This document shows positions 45,541-55,022 of a stretch of 64,000 nt of DNA, in pieces. Position 1 is the stretch's first letter. Each line of letters opens with the position of its first letter. Origin of the DNA: Bacteroidota bacterium (GTDB lineage Bacteria; Bacteroidota; Bacteroidia; Chitinophagales; Saprospiraceae); contig JAHEAR010000006.1 of the NCBI GenBank assembly GCA_024642665.1, forward strand, positions 41,416 to 105,415, written 5' to 3'. The notes beneath the pieces were generated by a model, which did no database searches, was not told the DNA's origin, and was given only the letters and a program-made list of their open reading frames with translations. Made by a program: the position numbers and the translations under genes.

Positions 45541-46614
45541 TCAAACCATTTTTGCAACTTTTTCCCATATTACAATGCCAAGGTAGTGAACCCTATCATA
45601 AATAAGAACCAATGGTAATTTATATTGCTGCATCACAGCATAAACCTGACCGGCTGAAAAATCAGGAGGGACAGCTATAGGAGCAGGAATAATCCAGGCA
45701 TCAATCAAATTGCTTTCCTCTAGCAAATCTAAATGCATCAGTCGGTCTCGCATTATATAACCGGCAGGAATACCCGGTCCGGACCAAACCACAAAACTCG
45801 ATTCTTTTCGCTCACTGACTATTTCTTTGGCTTCATGACGCGTCATCCCGATAAATAAATCATGTCGTATTGGATCCATGATATCAGTGGCTTTAAGTGT
45901 AGTCAGTTTATTCTGACGAACCAATGCCTGAAATTCCTGCCTGGCAGCAAAGAAAATAAAAACACCAATTAAGGTCATGGTCGGATGACCCTGATATAGG
46001 CCATAACCAAACATTAATAAAGCAATTCCCTGACCCACATAGGAAGCGATCTGAGTAGCCTTTTGACGATCTATTCTTAAAGAAAGAAGACTTCGGAGCA
46101 TACGTCCACCATCCATTGGAAAAGCGGGCAATAAATTAAAGATTCCCAAATAGCCATTCGCCATCATGAGGATGCGGAAATAAGAAGTCGCCCCATTATT
46201 CATTTCCCAAAAATCTAAGGAAAAGATAGGAAGCACCACGCCATCAAAAGCAAAGTATCCAAACCAAATCAAACCTACTATAACGAAGTTGACAATCGGA
46301 CCAGCTATGGCCACCCAAAACTCTTGCCCGCGGCCTTCCGGCATTCGTTCTAATCTTGCGATACCTCCAATCGGTGTCATTAGAATATCATGAGTCTGCA
46401 CACCGAATTTTCGCGCGGCAAACGAATGGCCAAATTCATGCAGAATCACACAAAAGAAAACACTTAAAACAATGCCAAGCGAGATTAAAACAAACCAGGG
46501 ATCAAACTTGCCTTTCCCTGTTTCGTAAACGACCCATAAAAGCAGTAATCCAAAAGTCCAATGAATCTTAACGGGAATACCTGAAACGGTAGTAAGGTGA
46601 AGAGATCCCTTCAT
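45541..46614 (-). CDS. Site-2 protease family zinc metalloprotease (M50)
   Basis: A 357-aa multi-pass membrane protease. The zinc site is HEFGH (59-63) and the third ligand is Asp168 in NLLPAFPMDGGR, both in membrane helices. The fold resembles the SpoIVFB/Rip3 group. After the protease (about 1-235) a soluble tail of about 120 residues (DIMDPIRHDLFIG...) looks like a degenerate CBS-type pair, which occurs in this group. S2P proteases cut membrane-bound anti-sigma factors or other substrates; its target is unknown. Downstream neighbour of acyl-CoA dehydrogenase, 40 bases apart. Confidence 0.88.
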   Translation of the reverse strand: MKGSLHLTTVSGIPVKIHWTFGLLLLWVVYETGKGKFDPWFVLISLGIVLSVFFCVILHEFGHSFAARKFGVQTHDILMTPIGGIARLERMPEGRGQEFWVAIAGPIVNFVIVGLIWFGYFAFDGVVLPIFSLDFWEMNNGATSYFRILMMANGYLGIFNLLPAFPMDGGRMLRSLLSLRIDRQKATQIASYVGQGIALLMFGYGLYQGHPTMTLIGVFIFFAARQEFQALVRQNKLTTLKATDIMDPIRHDLFIGMTRHEAKEIVSERKESSFVVWSGPGIPAGYIMRDRLMHLDLLEESNLIDAWIIPAPIAVPPDFSAGQVYAVMQQYKLPLVLIYDRVHYLGIVIWEKVAKMV

Positions 46615-46654
46615 AGGATTTTAATATCAGTTAGGCGGACGATTAATGGAAATA

Positions 46655-47836
46655 TCAGACTTTTTGTCCGTTGCTCATCATCGGTTGATATAACTCCCCT
46701 TTCAATATGGCACGTGAGATAACCAGCCTTTGTATTTCACTGGTCCCTTCATATATCTGAGTTATTTTTGCATCACGCATGAGACGTTCAACATGATACT
46801 CCTTCACATAGCCGTAACCGCCATGCACCTGGACAGCTTCGATTGTTGTTTTCATGGCTGTTTCTGAGGCAAAAAGCTTAGCCATGGCTGCTGCTGTACT
46901 GAAGTCCATACCCAGATCTTTCATTCGCGCAGCACGATAAACCAAAAGCCGGGCTGCCTCAATTTCCGTTGCCATGTCTGCCAACTTAAATGCAATCGCC
47001 TGATGATTCATAATGGGTTTCCCGAATGAGGTTCGTTCCTGAGCATACTTTAAGGCCAATTCATAGGCACCAGCGGCTATTCCTAAAGCTTGCGCAGCAA
47101 TTCCTATTCGCCCGCCATTTAAGGTCGTCATAGCGAATTTAAATCCAAAGCCATCATCGCCAATTCTGTTCTCTTTAGGTACTTGAACATCACTATACAT
47201 GATAGAATGGGTATCGGAAGCTCTGATACCAAGTTTATCCTCCTTAGCGCCAATAGAAACGCCTGAAAATGCCTTCTCCACGATAAGTGCATTAATACCC
47301 TTATGCTTCAGCTCTTTATTACTTTGTGCCATGACCAGGTGAATAGCCGCTTTGTTGCCATTGGTGATCCAGTTTTTGGTTCCATTGACCAGGTAGTGAC
47401 CCCCCATATCTTCTGCGATGGTTCGTTGGCTGGTAGCATCACTGCCCGCTTCAGGCTCAGAAAGACAAAAAGCACCTATCTGCTCCCCTGTCGACAATTT
47501 GGTGAGATATTTTTGTTTTTGTTCCTCTGTTCCAAATTTCTCCAAACCCCAGCAAACAAGTGAATTATTGACAGACATGATCACTGAGCAACTGGCATCA
47601 ATTTTTGAAATTTCTTCCATGGCCAATACATAGCTGAGTGTATCCATTCCTCCACCGCCATATTTCGGACTGACCATCATACCAAGGAATCCCATCTCGC
47701 CCATCATCCTGACTTGTTCTGTGGGGTACACCATATCCCTGTCCCGATCGATGACTCCGGGAAGCAGCTCATTCTGAGCAAAATCTCTCGCGGCTTCTTT
47801 TACAGCCTTCTGATCTTCTGTAAGTATAAAATCCAT
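46655..47836 (-). CDS. Short-chain acyl-CoA dehydrogenase
   Basis: The 393-aa FAD enzyme oxidises acyl-CoA to enoyl-CoA and passes electrons to ETF. Family signature LSEPEAGSDATSQ, the QVHGGYGY motif and catalytic Glu363 in IYEGTSEIQR are present. The catalytic Glu at this place marks the short/medium chain and butyryl-CoA types rather than the isovaleryl type. A TACCTTTG box lies 4 bases before the ATG, so the mRNA is probably leaderless. Confidence 0.93.
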   Translation of the reverse strand: MDFILTEDQKAVKEAARDFAQNELLPGVIDRDRDMVYPTEQVRMMGEMGFLGMMVSPKYGGGGMDTLSYVLAMEEISKIDASCSVIMSVNNSLVCWGLEKFGTEEQKQKYLTKLSTGEQIGAFCLSEPEAGSDATSQRTIAEDMGGHYLVNGTKNWITNGNKAAIHLVMAQSNKELKHKGINALIVEKAFSGVSIGAKEDKLGIRASDTHSIMYSDVQVPKENRIGDDGFGFKFAMTTLNGGRIGIAAQALGIAAGAYELALKYAQERTSFGKPIMNHQAIAFKLADMATEIEAARLLVYRAARMKDLGMDFSTAAAMAKLFASETAMKTTIEAVQVHGGYGYVKEYHVERLMRDAKITQIYEGTSEIQRLVISRAILKGELYQPMMSNGQKV

Positions 47837-47840
47837 GGTG

Positions 47841-47848
47841 CAAAGGTA
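47841..47848 (-). promoter_or_regulatory. -7 box of the acyl-CoA dehydrogenase gene
   Basis: TACCTTTG on the minus strand ends 4 bases before the ATG at 47836, the shortest spacing in this window. Confidence 0.55.
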
Positions 47849-47976
47849 TTGATTAAGAAATAATGATAGCGGTTTTTAAGTAAACCGAATTATCAGAGGC
47901 TAAAATAGGATTCTTTTGAATGCTTATAAGCACGCTGATCTCAATAATAAAACAGGAATAGCCATTCAAAAGGACC

Positions 47977-48294
47977 CTAACCCTCATCAATTATATTAAG
48001 CATCGTCCGGAAAGCAACAAATTTCCCTTCATAGAGCGCTTTATGTTTCTTCTGTAGCTCTGGGGCATGATCGCGATGATAGATATCGAGTAGTTCCTGG
48101 CTCGGGCAGGTGTATTGGATCGCATAAGTAAATCCTTCGGCATCATCGTAACCTTCCAGGTGAAGAAATCGAAAAGACTTGAAGCACGCAGACGCCATTA
48201 CCTCCGGAATGTGAACAGTGCTCATCCAAGTGACCCATTCGTCTCTTACTTCGGGTGAAATCTTGACTGTAACATTATAAACCATTGCACGCAT
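47977..48294 (-). CDS. DUF4286 family protein
   Basis: A 105-aa protein from ATG 48294 (MRAMVYNVTVKISPEVRDEWVTWM), matching the small Bacteroidota DUF4286 family, likely a dimeric alpha/beta-barrel fold. Cytoplasmic, function unknown. The frame extends upstream only to a TTG at 48303. A TATCTTTG box ends 6 bases before the ATG at 48294, consistent with that start and a leaderless mRNA. A further ATG at 48285 would match the usual family N-terminus (MVYNVTV) and cannot be excluded. Confidence 0.8.
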   Translation of the reverse strand: MRAMVYNVTVKISPEVRDEWVTWMSTVHIPEVMASACFKSFRFLHLEGYDDAEGFTYAIQYTCPSQELLDIYHRDHAPELQKKHKALYEGKFVAFRTMLNIIDEG

Positions 48295-48300
48295 AACATG

Positions 48301-48308
48301 CAAAGATA
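48301..48308 (-). promoter_or_regulatory. -7 box of the DUF4286 gene
   Basis: TATCTTTG on the minus strand ends 6 bases before the ATG at 48294. Confidence 0.45.
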
Positions 48309-48332
48309 ATCCGGAAAAGCAATCTGTCCTTA

Positions 48333-49076
48333 CTAGCGCGTATGCCCGGCTTCGAGCATAATGGTATGTTGTGCTCCATAGGCTTTAGAGATATTGTCAT
48401 TGATAAAGGTGCTTTCTGTATCACCATAGGCAATGATGCGCTGATTGAGCAATATCACCTGATCAAAATAAGCCTGAACCGAGGTAAGATCATGATGAAC
48501 AACCAAAAGTGTTTTTCCTTCATGAGATAGTTTGCGAAGGACGCGAATAATATGTTCTTCCGTAGTGATATCTACCCCGACAAAGGGCTCATCCAGCATC
48601 AGAATATCGGCTTCCTGACATAATGCTCTGGCAAGGAAAACGCGTTGCTGTTGCCCCCCGGATAAAGCCCCTATCTGTCGATCTGCAAATTCCAGAATAG
48701 AAAGTTCTTCCATGGCTTCCTTAGCTTTCTGATGATCCTTTTCATCCATGCGCTGCCAAAGCGTTTTTTCAGGAAACCTTCCCATCAATACAATATCCCT
48801 GACAGTCGCCGGAAAGGTCCAATCCACTTCATCCCGCTGTGGTACATAGGCTATTCTTTTTCTGCTTTCCCGAATATCCTTCCCAAATATCTCCACCGTA
48901 CCATTAACGTTACTAATCAGTCCAAGAATAGCTTTAAAAAGCGTTGATTTGCCGGCTCCATTGGGACCAAGTACACCAATTAGTTTTCCCTCATCGATTT
49001 TCAGATAGACCGAGCTCAGTACTCTTTTCCTATCATAGGAAACAGATAATCCTTTGACTAAAATAGGACTGCTCAT
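48333..49076 (-). CDS. Metal ABC transporter ATP-binding protein (ZnuC/MntB type)
   Basis: From the ATG at 49076 the protein is 247 aa. Motifs: Walker A GPNGAGKST, signature LSGGQQQRV, Walker B ILMLDEPFVGVD and the H-switch VVHHDL. These match the zinc/manganese uptake ATPases. The start forms a 4-base ATGA overlap with the stop of the binding-protein gene, so the two are translationally coupled. A longer frame to 49127 lacks support. The expected permease gene is absent: the next gene downstream is DUF4286. Confidence 0.9.
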   Translation of the reverse strand: MSSPILVKGLSVSYDRKRVLSSVYLKIDEGKLIGVLGPNGAGKSTLFKAILGLISNVNGTVEIFGKDIRESRKRIAYVPQRDEVDWTFPATVRDIVLMGRFPEKTLWQRMDEKDHQKAKEAMEELSILEFADRQIGALSGGQQQRVFLARALCQEADILMLDEPFVGVDITTEEHIIRVLRKLSHEGKTLLVVHHDLTSVQAYFDQVILLNQRIIAYGDTESTFINDNISKAYGAQHTIMLEAGHTR

Positions 49077-50092
49077 ACCGTGAATAATCTTTTTCTCCAT
49101 ATATAAAAAGCCAATGCAAAAAGGCAAAAACCAATTCCGAGGATCATCACCGTTCGGGAAGAAGTATCTGCTTGGTCATCGGTACTGATGGGAAATGCTA
49201 ATGTCAATCCATTCACAATGACGTCTGTATTGCTACGCACCATATTCAGATATGTATTTGCCGGACTATCCTTATCCCCTAAAGAGTCGCTATACAAACT
49301 GCCTCCGATAGAGATATGATTATCTTCCGCTACTTGCTTCAGCATTTTTGGATTGATCGTGCTTTCAATAAACACGACAGGAATTTTATTTTCTTTAATC
49401 ACCTTATTAATCCGCATGATGTCTGAGGTTCTGACATCTGCATCAGTTGAGGTACCAAGTAGAGACTCCAGCCGGATGCCATATCGCTGCCCATAATAAT
49501 GGAATGAGTCATGACTTGTAATCAATACTCTTTTGGCCGGGGGTAATGAATTAATACGCTCTCTGATGTACTGATCAAGCGCTTCCAATTCAATCATATA
49601 TTGGTTATAATTTGCCTCTATCTGGATTTGCCTATCCGGTAAAAGCGCAATTAACGCTTTCTTAATGTTAGTGGCATAAACTTTTCCGTTGACAGGTTCC
49701 ATCCAGGCATGAGGATCTGTCGCATTTTGATGTGCTTCGCTGGTGATCGGGGTGATACCCTCTGTAATAGTAACTACAGGCGCTGTAGCCCCACTGTTTT
49801 TAATCAAAGCGTACATCCATCCTTCGAAGGTGAAACCATTTTGCAGTATCAAATCAGCCTGAATCAGAATCCTTACATCTCGTGGAGTGGGTTCGTAAAT
49901 GTGTGGATCTCCCCCTATGGGAACTATACTGACAGATTCGACCAGCGTATCTGCAATGGCCGAAACCATATCAGAAAATATGGATGCCGTCGAAACGACT
50001 AATGGCTTCTGAGTCTGCGCATGTACATAAGATCCTGCGTTTAAAAGTACCAGTGTCAGAATTAGTTGAAATATAATTTTGCGTGTACGCAT
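49073..50092 (-). CDS. Zinc/manganese ABC transporter substrate-binding protein with C-terminal membrane anchor
   Basis: A 339-aa cluster A-I metal-binding protein with signal peptide MRTRKIIFQLILTLVLLNAGSYVHAQ. Predicted metal ligands are His64 (GGDPHIYEPTP), His128 (DPHAWM), His194 (TSHDSFHYY) and Asp269 (YSDSLG). The His at the third place is more like Zn/TroA-type proteins than PsaA-type Mn proteins, which use Glu. Unusually, the C-terminus has a hydrophobic helix and positive tail (VMILGIGFCLFALAFYIWRK), so it is probably held in the membrane by this helix. It follows mntR by 2 bases. Confidence 0.9.
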   Translation of the reverse strand: MRTRKIIFQLILTLVLLNAGSYVHAQTQKPLVVSTASIFSDMVSAIADTLVESVSIVPIGGDPHIYEPTPRDVRILIQADLILQNGFTFEGWMYALIKNSGATAPVVTITEGITPITSEAHQNATDPHAWMEPVNGKVYATNIKKALIALLPDRQIQIEANYNQYMIELEALDQYIRERINSLPPAKRVLITSHDSFHYYGQRYGIRLESLLGTSTDADVRTSDIMRINKVIKENKIPVVFIESTINPKMLKQVAEDNHISIGGSLYSDSLGDKDSPANTYLNMVRSNTDVIVNGLTLAFPISTDDQADTSSRTVMILGIGFCLFALAFYIWRKRLFTV

Positions 50093-50094
50093 AT

Positions 50095-50754
50095 CTACTT
50101 TAGTTTAATCATAATATTGCTGGCCACCTGACCGGACAGATTCAATTCCTTATCATCCACCACTAATCGAATGGTATGGTCATACGCATCATTGGTCAGC
50201 ATACGGATCATTTTCCCGGGGGTCAGGCCTTTTTCACTCAGATGTTTAAGAAAGGCAGTTTCATCCTCACGAACACCAATGACGATACCTTGCTGTCCTT
50301 CCGTAAGCTTGCTTAATGGAACCTGCGCACGAACGGAGTATTTTCCTTCGGCATTTGGAATCGGATCGCCATGAGGATCAAATTTGGGATATTCCAAAAA
50401 GGTATCCAGACGATCAATAAGACTGTCCGATTGAATGTGCTCGAGTTGCTCTGCAATATCATGGACTTCGTCCCAGGTCATTCCTAAGGTTTGCACCAGG
50501 AATACTTCCCATAATCTGTGCTTGCGGACCAAATGGGTGGCGATGCGCTGCCCTGCATTCGTCAGGGAAGCGCCTTTATAGCGCTGATAGGCGATCAAGT
50601 CTTTGTCAGACAGCTTCTTAAGCATATCGGTGACGGAAGCTGCGGAGGTAGATAATTGTGCAGCAATCGCATTCGTACTCACCAATCCATCGGGCACGCC
50701 GGATAGTTTGAGTATAGCTTTAAGGTAATTTTCCTCTACATAAGACAGTCCCAT
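50095..50754 (-). CDS. mntR: DtxR/MntR-family metal-dependent regulator
   Basis: A 219-aa repressor with an N-terminal winged helix (EENYLKAILKLS...STNAIAAQLSTSAASVTDMLKKL), a helical dimerisation/metal-binding domain (HRLWEVFLVQTLGMTWDEVHDIAEQLEHIQS) and a C-terminal FeoA/SH3-like domain (about 145-219). This is the three-domain DtxR/MntR layout common in Bacteroidota. It begins the operon mntR - binding protein - ATPase. A palindromic site overlaps its promoter (50796-50811), so autoregulation by Mn, Fe or Zn is likely. The metal is not decided by sequence alone. Confidence 0.9.
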   Translation of the reverse strand: MGLSYVEENYLKAILKLSGVPDGLVSTNAIAAQLSTSAASVTDMLKKLSDKDLIAYQRYKGASLTNAGQRIATHLVRKHRLWEVFLVQTLGMTWDEVHDIAEQLEHIQSDSLIDRLDTFLEYPKFDPHGDPIPNAEGKYSVRAQVPLSKLTEGQQGIVIGVREDETAFLKHLSEKGLTPGKMIRMLTNDAYDHTIRLVVDDKELNLSGQVASNIMIKLK

Positions 50755-50765
50755 CCCACAAAGAA

Positions 50766-50840
50766 AGGTGTTTTTTAGATAAAATGAAAATTAAATTTAG
50801 ACAAATCTAAAAATAATTGCTGATTACCTAAAAAACACCT
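50766..50840. promoter_or_regulatory. Operator/promoter region of the mntR operon
   Basis: A 16-base palindrome TTTAGACAAATCTAAA (50796-50811) contains, on the minus strand, the -7 box TAGATTTG. Outside it, AGGTGTTTTTTAG (50766-50778) and its exact reverse complement CTAAAAAACACCT (50828-50840) flank the promoter symmetrically. The shared TTTAG/CTAAA cores suggest several DtxR-type binding sites. Confidence 0.6.
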
Positions 50841-50909
50841 CTTTTTGTATAAGGGGTAATTCCTTTATTCCCGATTAATACAAACAGGCTTGAGTTTTCG
50901 GGAAGTCGA

Positions 50910-52820
50910 CTACAATGTCTCTTGGAGCCATCGATAGAACTCACGCTGCCAGACCAACCCATTTTGTGCACTTAAGACCCAATGATTCTCATCCGGGAAA
51001 TACAGCAATCGGGCATTGAGCCCTTTAAGTTTGGCCGCCTGAAACGCCGAAAGTCCTTGTTCGACAGGAACCCGGTAATCCAATCCCCCCTGAATAATAT
51101 AAATCGGGGTGTCCCATTTATCCACATAATTAACGGGATTGAATTTTTGATACGTTTTCTTAGCTGCTTTGTTTTTCAAATCCCAATAGGGGCCTCCCCA
51201 ATCCCAATCCACAAAAAACAATTCCTCTGTGGTGCCATACATACTTCGCATATCATAGATACCATCATGAGAAATAAACGTTTTAAAACGACCTTCATGG
51301 ATTCCGGCTAACATGAAAACCGAATAGCCACCATAGCTGGCACCAACAGCCCCGAGTCGATCCTTGTCAACATATGGTTCCTGACTTACGGCATCAATCG
51401 CAGACAGATAATCTTTCATCACCTGACCTCCATGGTCCTTGCTGATGGATTCATTCCATTCCGTTCCATGACCGGGCATGCCTCTTCTGTTTGGCGCTAC
51501 TACAATATATCCTTCCGATGCCATTAACTGAAAATTCCAGCGGAACGAATAAAATTGCGTCAAAGCTGATTGCGGACCGCCTTGACAATAAAGGAGCGTT
51601 GGATACTTCTTGTTTGGATCAAAATCAGGCGGATAGATAACCCATACCAACATATCTTTTTTATCGGTGGTTTTGACCCATCTTCTTTCTGTCTTGACCA
51701 TTGCAATGGTGCTGTAAAGCTTATCATTGACATGTGTCAATTGCCGCATTTTTCCATCTTTAATATTGACGGTATATAACTCAGTCGCATGGTTCATATC
51801 CCGTCTGGAGACGATGAGTCCTTGCCTTGATAATCCAACAACGCCATCCACATCAAAATCGCCTGATGTGATTTGACGTATCTCCTGCGTTTCTGCAGTC
51901 ATCGGATAAGGCACTGCAAACTCAAACAATTGCTTTGTTCCATTGACAGCTGCGATAACATAAATATGAGTACCATCCGCAGACCAGCTGTAACTATCGA
52001 CGTGAATATCATCTCGATGTGCGGTCATATTGTAATGCTTTCCATCAAAATACACGATCACATCCTGCTTATCTGACTCATATCCATCGCGTTTCATACT
52101 TAAGTAAGCAAGCACCTGTCGCTTACTATAGCTGGGGCTGATGTCATACCCTTTGTTATCTTCTGTAAGATTTTTTGTTTTTCTGGTGATCAGGTCATAT
52201 TCATAAATATCCGTGTTGGTACTCACCGCATAATCCAATCCAAATTTTTTCTTTGTGACATACAAAACGGTGGTACCATCAGGCCCCCATATATAATCCT
52301 CTTCACCACCAAAAGGCTTCTGCGGACAGTCATATGGTTCTCCCTCCATCAGATCCACTTCAATACGTTTAACCGCACTATTCATTGCTGAAATAAACAC
52401 ATGATCAAAATCACCATCTTCCCAGGTATCCCAGTGTCGAATCATCAGATCATCATAAATGAGCCCTTCTGTTTTTTCCAATTCCGGATACAAGTCCTTA
52501 CCCTGTATCTTAAGGACTTTCACAGATTTGCTGCTCAACATGTGGTCTCCATCCGGTGATAAATTTCTATCCGGGATTGGATTCTCAGTGATTTCGACGG
52601 GATCCCCACCGGAAGCTGCAATCTGATACATCTTAGTTTTGCTGGTATTTGCAATGAGATCCGAACTTGTGACGGTATAAATGACATTGTTACCATCTGC
52701 CGTTACGCCAAGTGCATTCACTCTTTCTACCTGCCATAACAAATCAGGCGTCATGACACCTTGTGCGAAAGAACTTCCCAGAAAAAGGGTCAATAGAGAA
52801 ATAAATAAATTTCGATTCAT
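50910..52820 (-). CDS. S9 family serine peptidase (prolyl oligopeptidase-like)
   Basis: From the ATG at 52820 the protein is 636 aa with signal peptide MNRNLFISLLTLFLGSSFAQ, so periplasmic or exported. The N-terminal 330 residues are a WD/beta-propeller-like domain, and the C-terminal alpha/beta hydrolase carries Ser495 (GASYGGYS), Asp581 (GGLDYRVP) and His613 (ENHWV). It cuts short peptides, probably acylaminoacyl- or dipeptidyl-peptidase type. A longer frame to 52910 lacks a signal at its start. It stands alone. Confidence 0.9.
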   Translation of the reverse strand: MNRNLFISLLTLFLGSSFAQGVMTPDLLWQVERVNALGVTADGNNVIYTVTSSDLIANTSKTKMYQIAASGGDPVEITENPIPDRNLSPDGDHMLSSKSVKVLKIQGKDLYPELEKTEGLIYDDLMIRHWDTWEDGDFDHVFISAMNSAVKRIEVDLMEGEPYDCPQKPFGGEEDYIWGPDGTTVLYVTKKKFGLDYAVSTNTDIYEYDLITRKTKNLTEDNKGYDISPSYSKRQVLAYLSMKRDGYESDKQDVIVYFDGKHYNMTAHRDDIHVDSYSWSADGTHIYVIAAVNGTKQLFEFAVPYPMTAETQEIRQITSGDFDVDGVVGLSRQGLIVSRRDMNHATELYTVNIKDGKMRQLTHVNDKLYSTIAMVKTERRWVKTTDKKDMLVWVIYPPDFDPNKKYPTLLYCQGGPQSALTQFYSFRWNFQLMASEGYIVVAPNRRGMPGHGTEWNESISKDHGGQVMKDYLSAIDAVSQEPYVDKDRLGAVGASYGGYSVFMLAGIHEGRFKTFISHDGIYDMRSMYGTTEELFFVDWDWGGPYWDLKNKAAKKTYQKFNPVNYVDKWDTPIYIIQGGLDYRVPVEQGLSAFQAAKLKGLNARLLYFPDENHWVLSAQNGLVWQREFYRWLQETL

Positions 52821-52988
52821 GATTACATAATTGTTGAGGGACGAAAATAGTGATAATGTGCCGAAGCAGGGCAAGTGCCATGAGCAGACACCCCCCCTAT
52901 AAGACCACAAGCATCCAGATATGGATATACTATTGAATTGGGTAGATTAAGCTATCCTTATGCAATGCTTAGCCAGATCCTTCAATAG

Positions 52989-54848
52989 TTAAATTTTAAC
53001 AATACTTCTTGTGATTACCTGCTGTTTATCTAATAAAACCTGCACCTGATATTGTCCGGCAGGCAGGGTATGCAAGGCAAAAGTCATCTTTGTTTTACCG
53101 GCATAATTGGCAGGGCCATCAAAAAGTGTTTCAATTGGTTTGCCCTGAGCATCAAACAAAAATACTGACAGATCTTTTCCCTCCGGATTTTCTATTTCAA
53201 TTTGTACATAATCATCCGAAGGATTAGGATATGCCGTCATCTTCACATCATTATTGGAAACATCCTCCGTAGCAACCATCACTTCAGTCCGAGCCACTTT
53301 GGCAATCCATGTTTCATGCACATTACCGGGACGACCATAGGAAAAAGCAGCCCAAATACTCCCCGGCTGATCATAAAATCGCTGAATGCCGGCATAATCG
53401 CCCCAACGCTCTATCGTACCGGAAAGCATGTTGACAGAACGCGTGCCTTCAATCGCTGTTACAAAATCACTATACTCTCCCAATCCATCATAATATATAG
53501 CTGAACCTCCGGGATGTCTCACCGGTGAACAATGGCTCACAATGATCAGTGCATCATTTTGCGAAGGATCACTTCCTGCCCACGCTATACCGGGATATCC
53601 AAGATAATCCGTGGGATGTGCCACGACATTGCCGATCCCGGTCAGACTCGCCTCATCGGTATATACAATACCATGATAAAAAGCTGATCTTCCTGAATTA
53701 AAATCCATGGAATTGCCCACAAACTGTATCATGCCATTTAATTCAAATCCATCCAGAATTCTGGCATCATTTGTATCCATAGAATCTTTGGTCTGCACGG
53801 CATAAGGAGGAACGCCATAAGGATGATCCATTACTCTGTAACTCATGTCAAGTGTAGCATCCGGATCGTCCTGATGACCTGTCAGATGCAATAGAAAAAC
53901 GGTGTCATTGGTGATATCAAAATTTCGATTAGAAACAAAGTAGACTGATTCCGGTAAGGTCTCATCCGCATTTCTGACGGGACAGATATTGCGCAACAAG
54001 CGACCTCCAAAAGATATGTCCGTCCAAACTTTTCGATTCAGGGTTTGACCATTATAGCCATCCATTTTATTAATCTGATGGATTTGTGTACCGAAAAAAC
54101 CAGTTTGCCACGAACTGTCTGCATTGACAGCATTGTAGGTCAAAAAAAGTTCTGTATCCGTCAATGCAATCATCGGATAATCCGCAAAGGTACCATCGTC
54201 ATTAAGGCAGCCATCAATCGCATAGAGATTCCATGCACCTCTTGGATCATTGGTCTGGCTAAAGGCAAAAGCAATTTCACTATCGGCACATTCTGATCCG
54301 TTCATGATGACCATAATAAATCTATCCTGCTCTGTATCATATATTACCCGGGGATCAAAAAATCGATTGACCGATCCACCTACGGCATCAAAAAAATCAT
54401 CCAGTTTGTATGAGCCCAACCAAAACCCGGTATTGTTGGTCACCAACATATGTGTATTAATGGTGGAGACCACTTGTTCCTGAGGTCCAATGGCAAGATG
54501 ATTGTCTAAGGGTGTACCGGTAATAATGCTATTGCCGGAAAAACTAGCCAGAATCTCCGGTGGTGCCACGGTATTGCGAGGCTGATAGGTCACTTCAGGT
54601 CGCAGGGGCGTTTGCCGTTGCGCTTCAAGTTTTCTTTGCCGTAAGAAGGCTTCCATCGCTTCATCGCCGGATGGATGAGGTGCTTCTTCGTATTCAACAA
54701 CAAAAGCATACGGATCATTGAAATCGTGCATCACAGCCTGGGCTTTAATGGGATCCTGATAGCTCCTGACACTATACTGCCCGTAAGAAATCACCTGCCC
54801 AAAAGCCAAAAGTGCAACTACACCAATACTTCTCTTTAAAACATTCAT
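52989..54848 (-). CDS. Secreted protein with T9SS type A sorting domain
   Basis: From the ATG at 54848 the protein is 619 aa (MNVLKRSIGVVALLAFGQVISYG signal). The middle is unrecognised; it contains segments such as TGTPLDNHLAIGPQEQVVSTINTHMLV and FFDPRVIYDTEQDRFIMVI, resembling propeller-like secreted proteins. The C-terminus (TAYPNPSDDYVQIEIENPEG...LPAGQYQVQVLLD) is a type A T9SS sorting domain. A longer frame to 54872 is less likely. Function unknown. Confidence 0.8.
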   Translation of the reverse strand: MNVLKRSIGVVALLAFGQVISYGQYSVRSYQDPIKAQAVMHDFNDPYAFVVEYEEAPHPSGDEAMEAFLRQRKLEAQRQTPLRPEVTYQPRNTVAPPEILASFSGNSIITGTPLDNHLAIGPQEQVVSTINTHMLVTNNTGFWLGSYKLDDFFDAVGGSVNRFFDPRVIYDTEQDRFIMVIMNGSECADSEIAFAFSQTNDPRGAWNLYAIDGCLNDDGTFADYPMIALTDTELFLTYNAVNADSSWQTGFFGTQIHQINKMDGYNGQTLNRKVWTDISFGGRLLRNICPVRNADETLPESVYFVSNRNFDITNDTVFLLHLTGHQDDPDATLDMSYRVMDHPYGVPPYAVQTKDSMDTNDARILDGFELNGMIQFVGNSMDFNSGRSAFYHGIVYTDEASLTGIGNVVAHPTDYLGYPGIAWAGSDPSQNDALIIVSHCSPVRHPGGSAIYYDGLGEYSDFVTAIEGTRSVNMLSGTIERWGDYAGIQRFYDQPGSIWAAFSYGRPGNVHETWIAKVARTEVMVATEDVSNNDVKMTAYPNPSDDYVQIEIENPEGKDLSVFLFDAQGKPIETLFDGPANYAGKTKMTFALHTLPAGQYQVQVLLDKQQVITRSIVKI

Positions 54849-55022
54849 AATCATCTGAATTCGGGTACACATAAATTTTTAAACAAAACGAATTCCATTC
54901 GACAGTCTCTGACATATTACGATTTCGCACTACAATTCAGCCTGCAGTCAATAGAATTTCTCCTGAGGGAAATAAAGGTAAGGAATCTGGCGTCGAACCG
55001 GAAGCGTTGGATAGGAATAATA

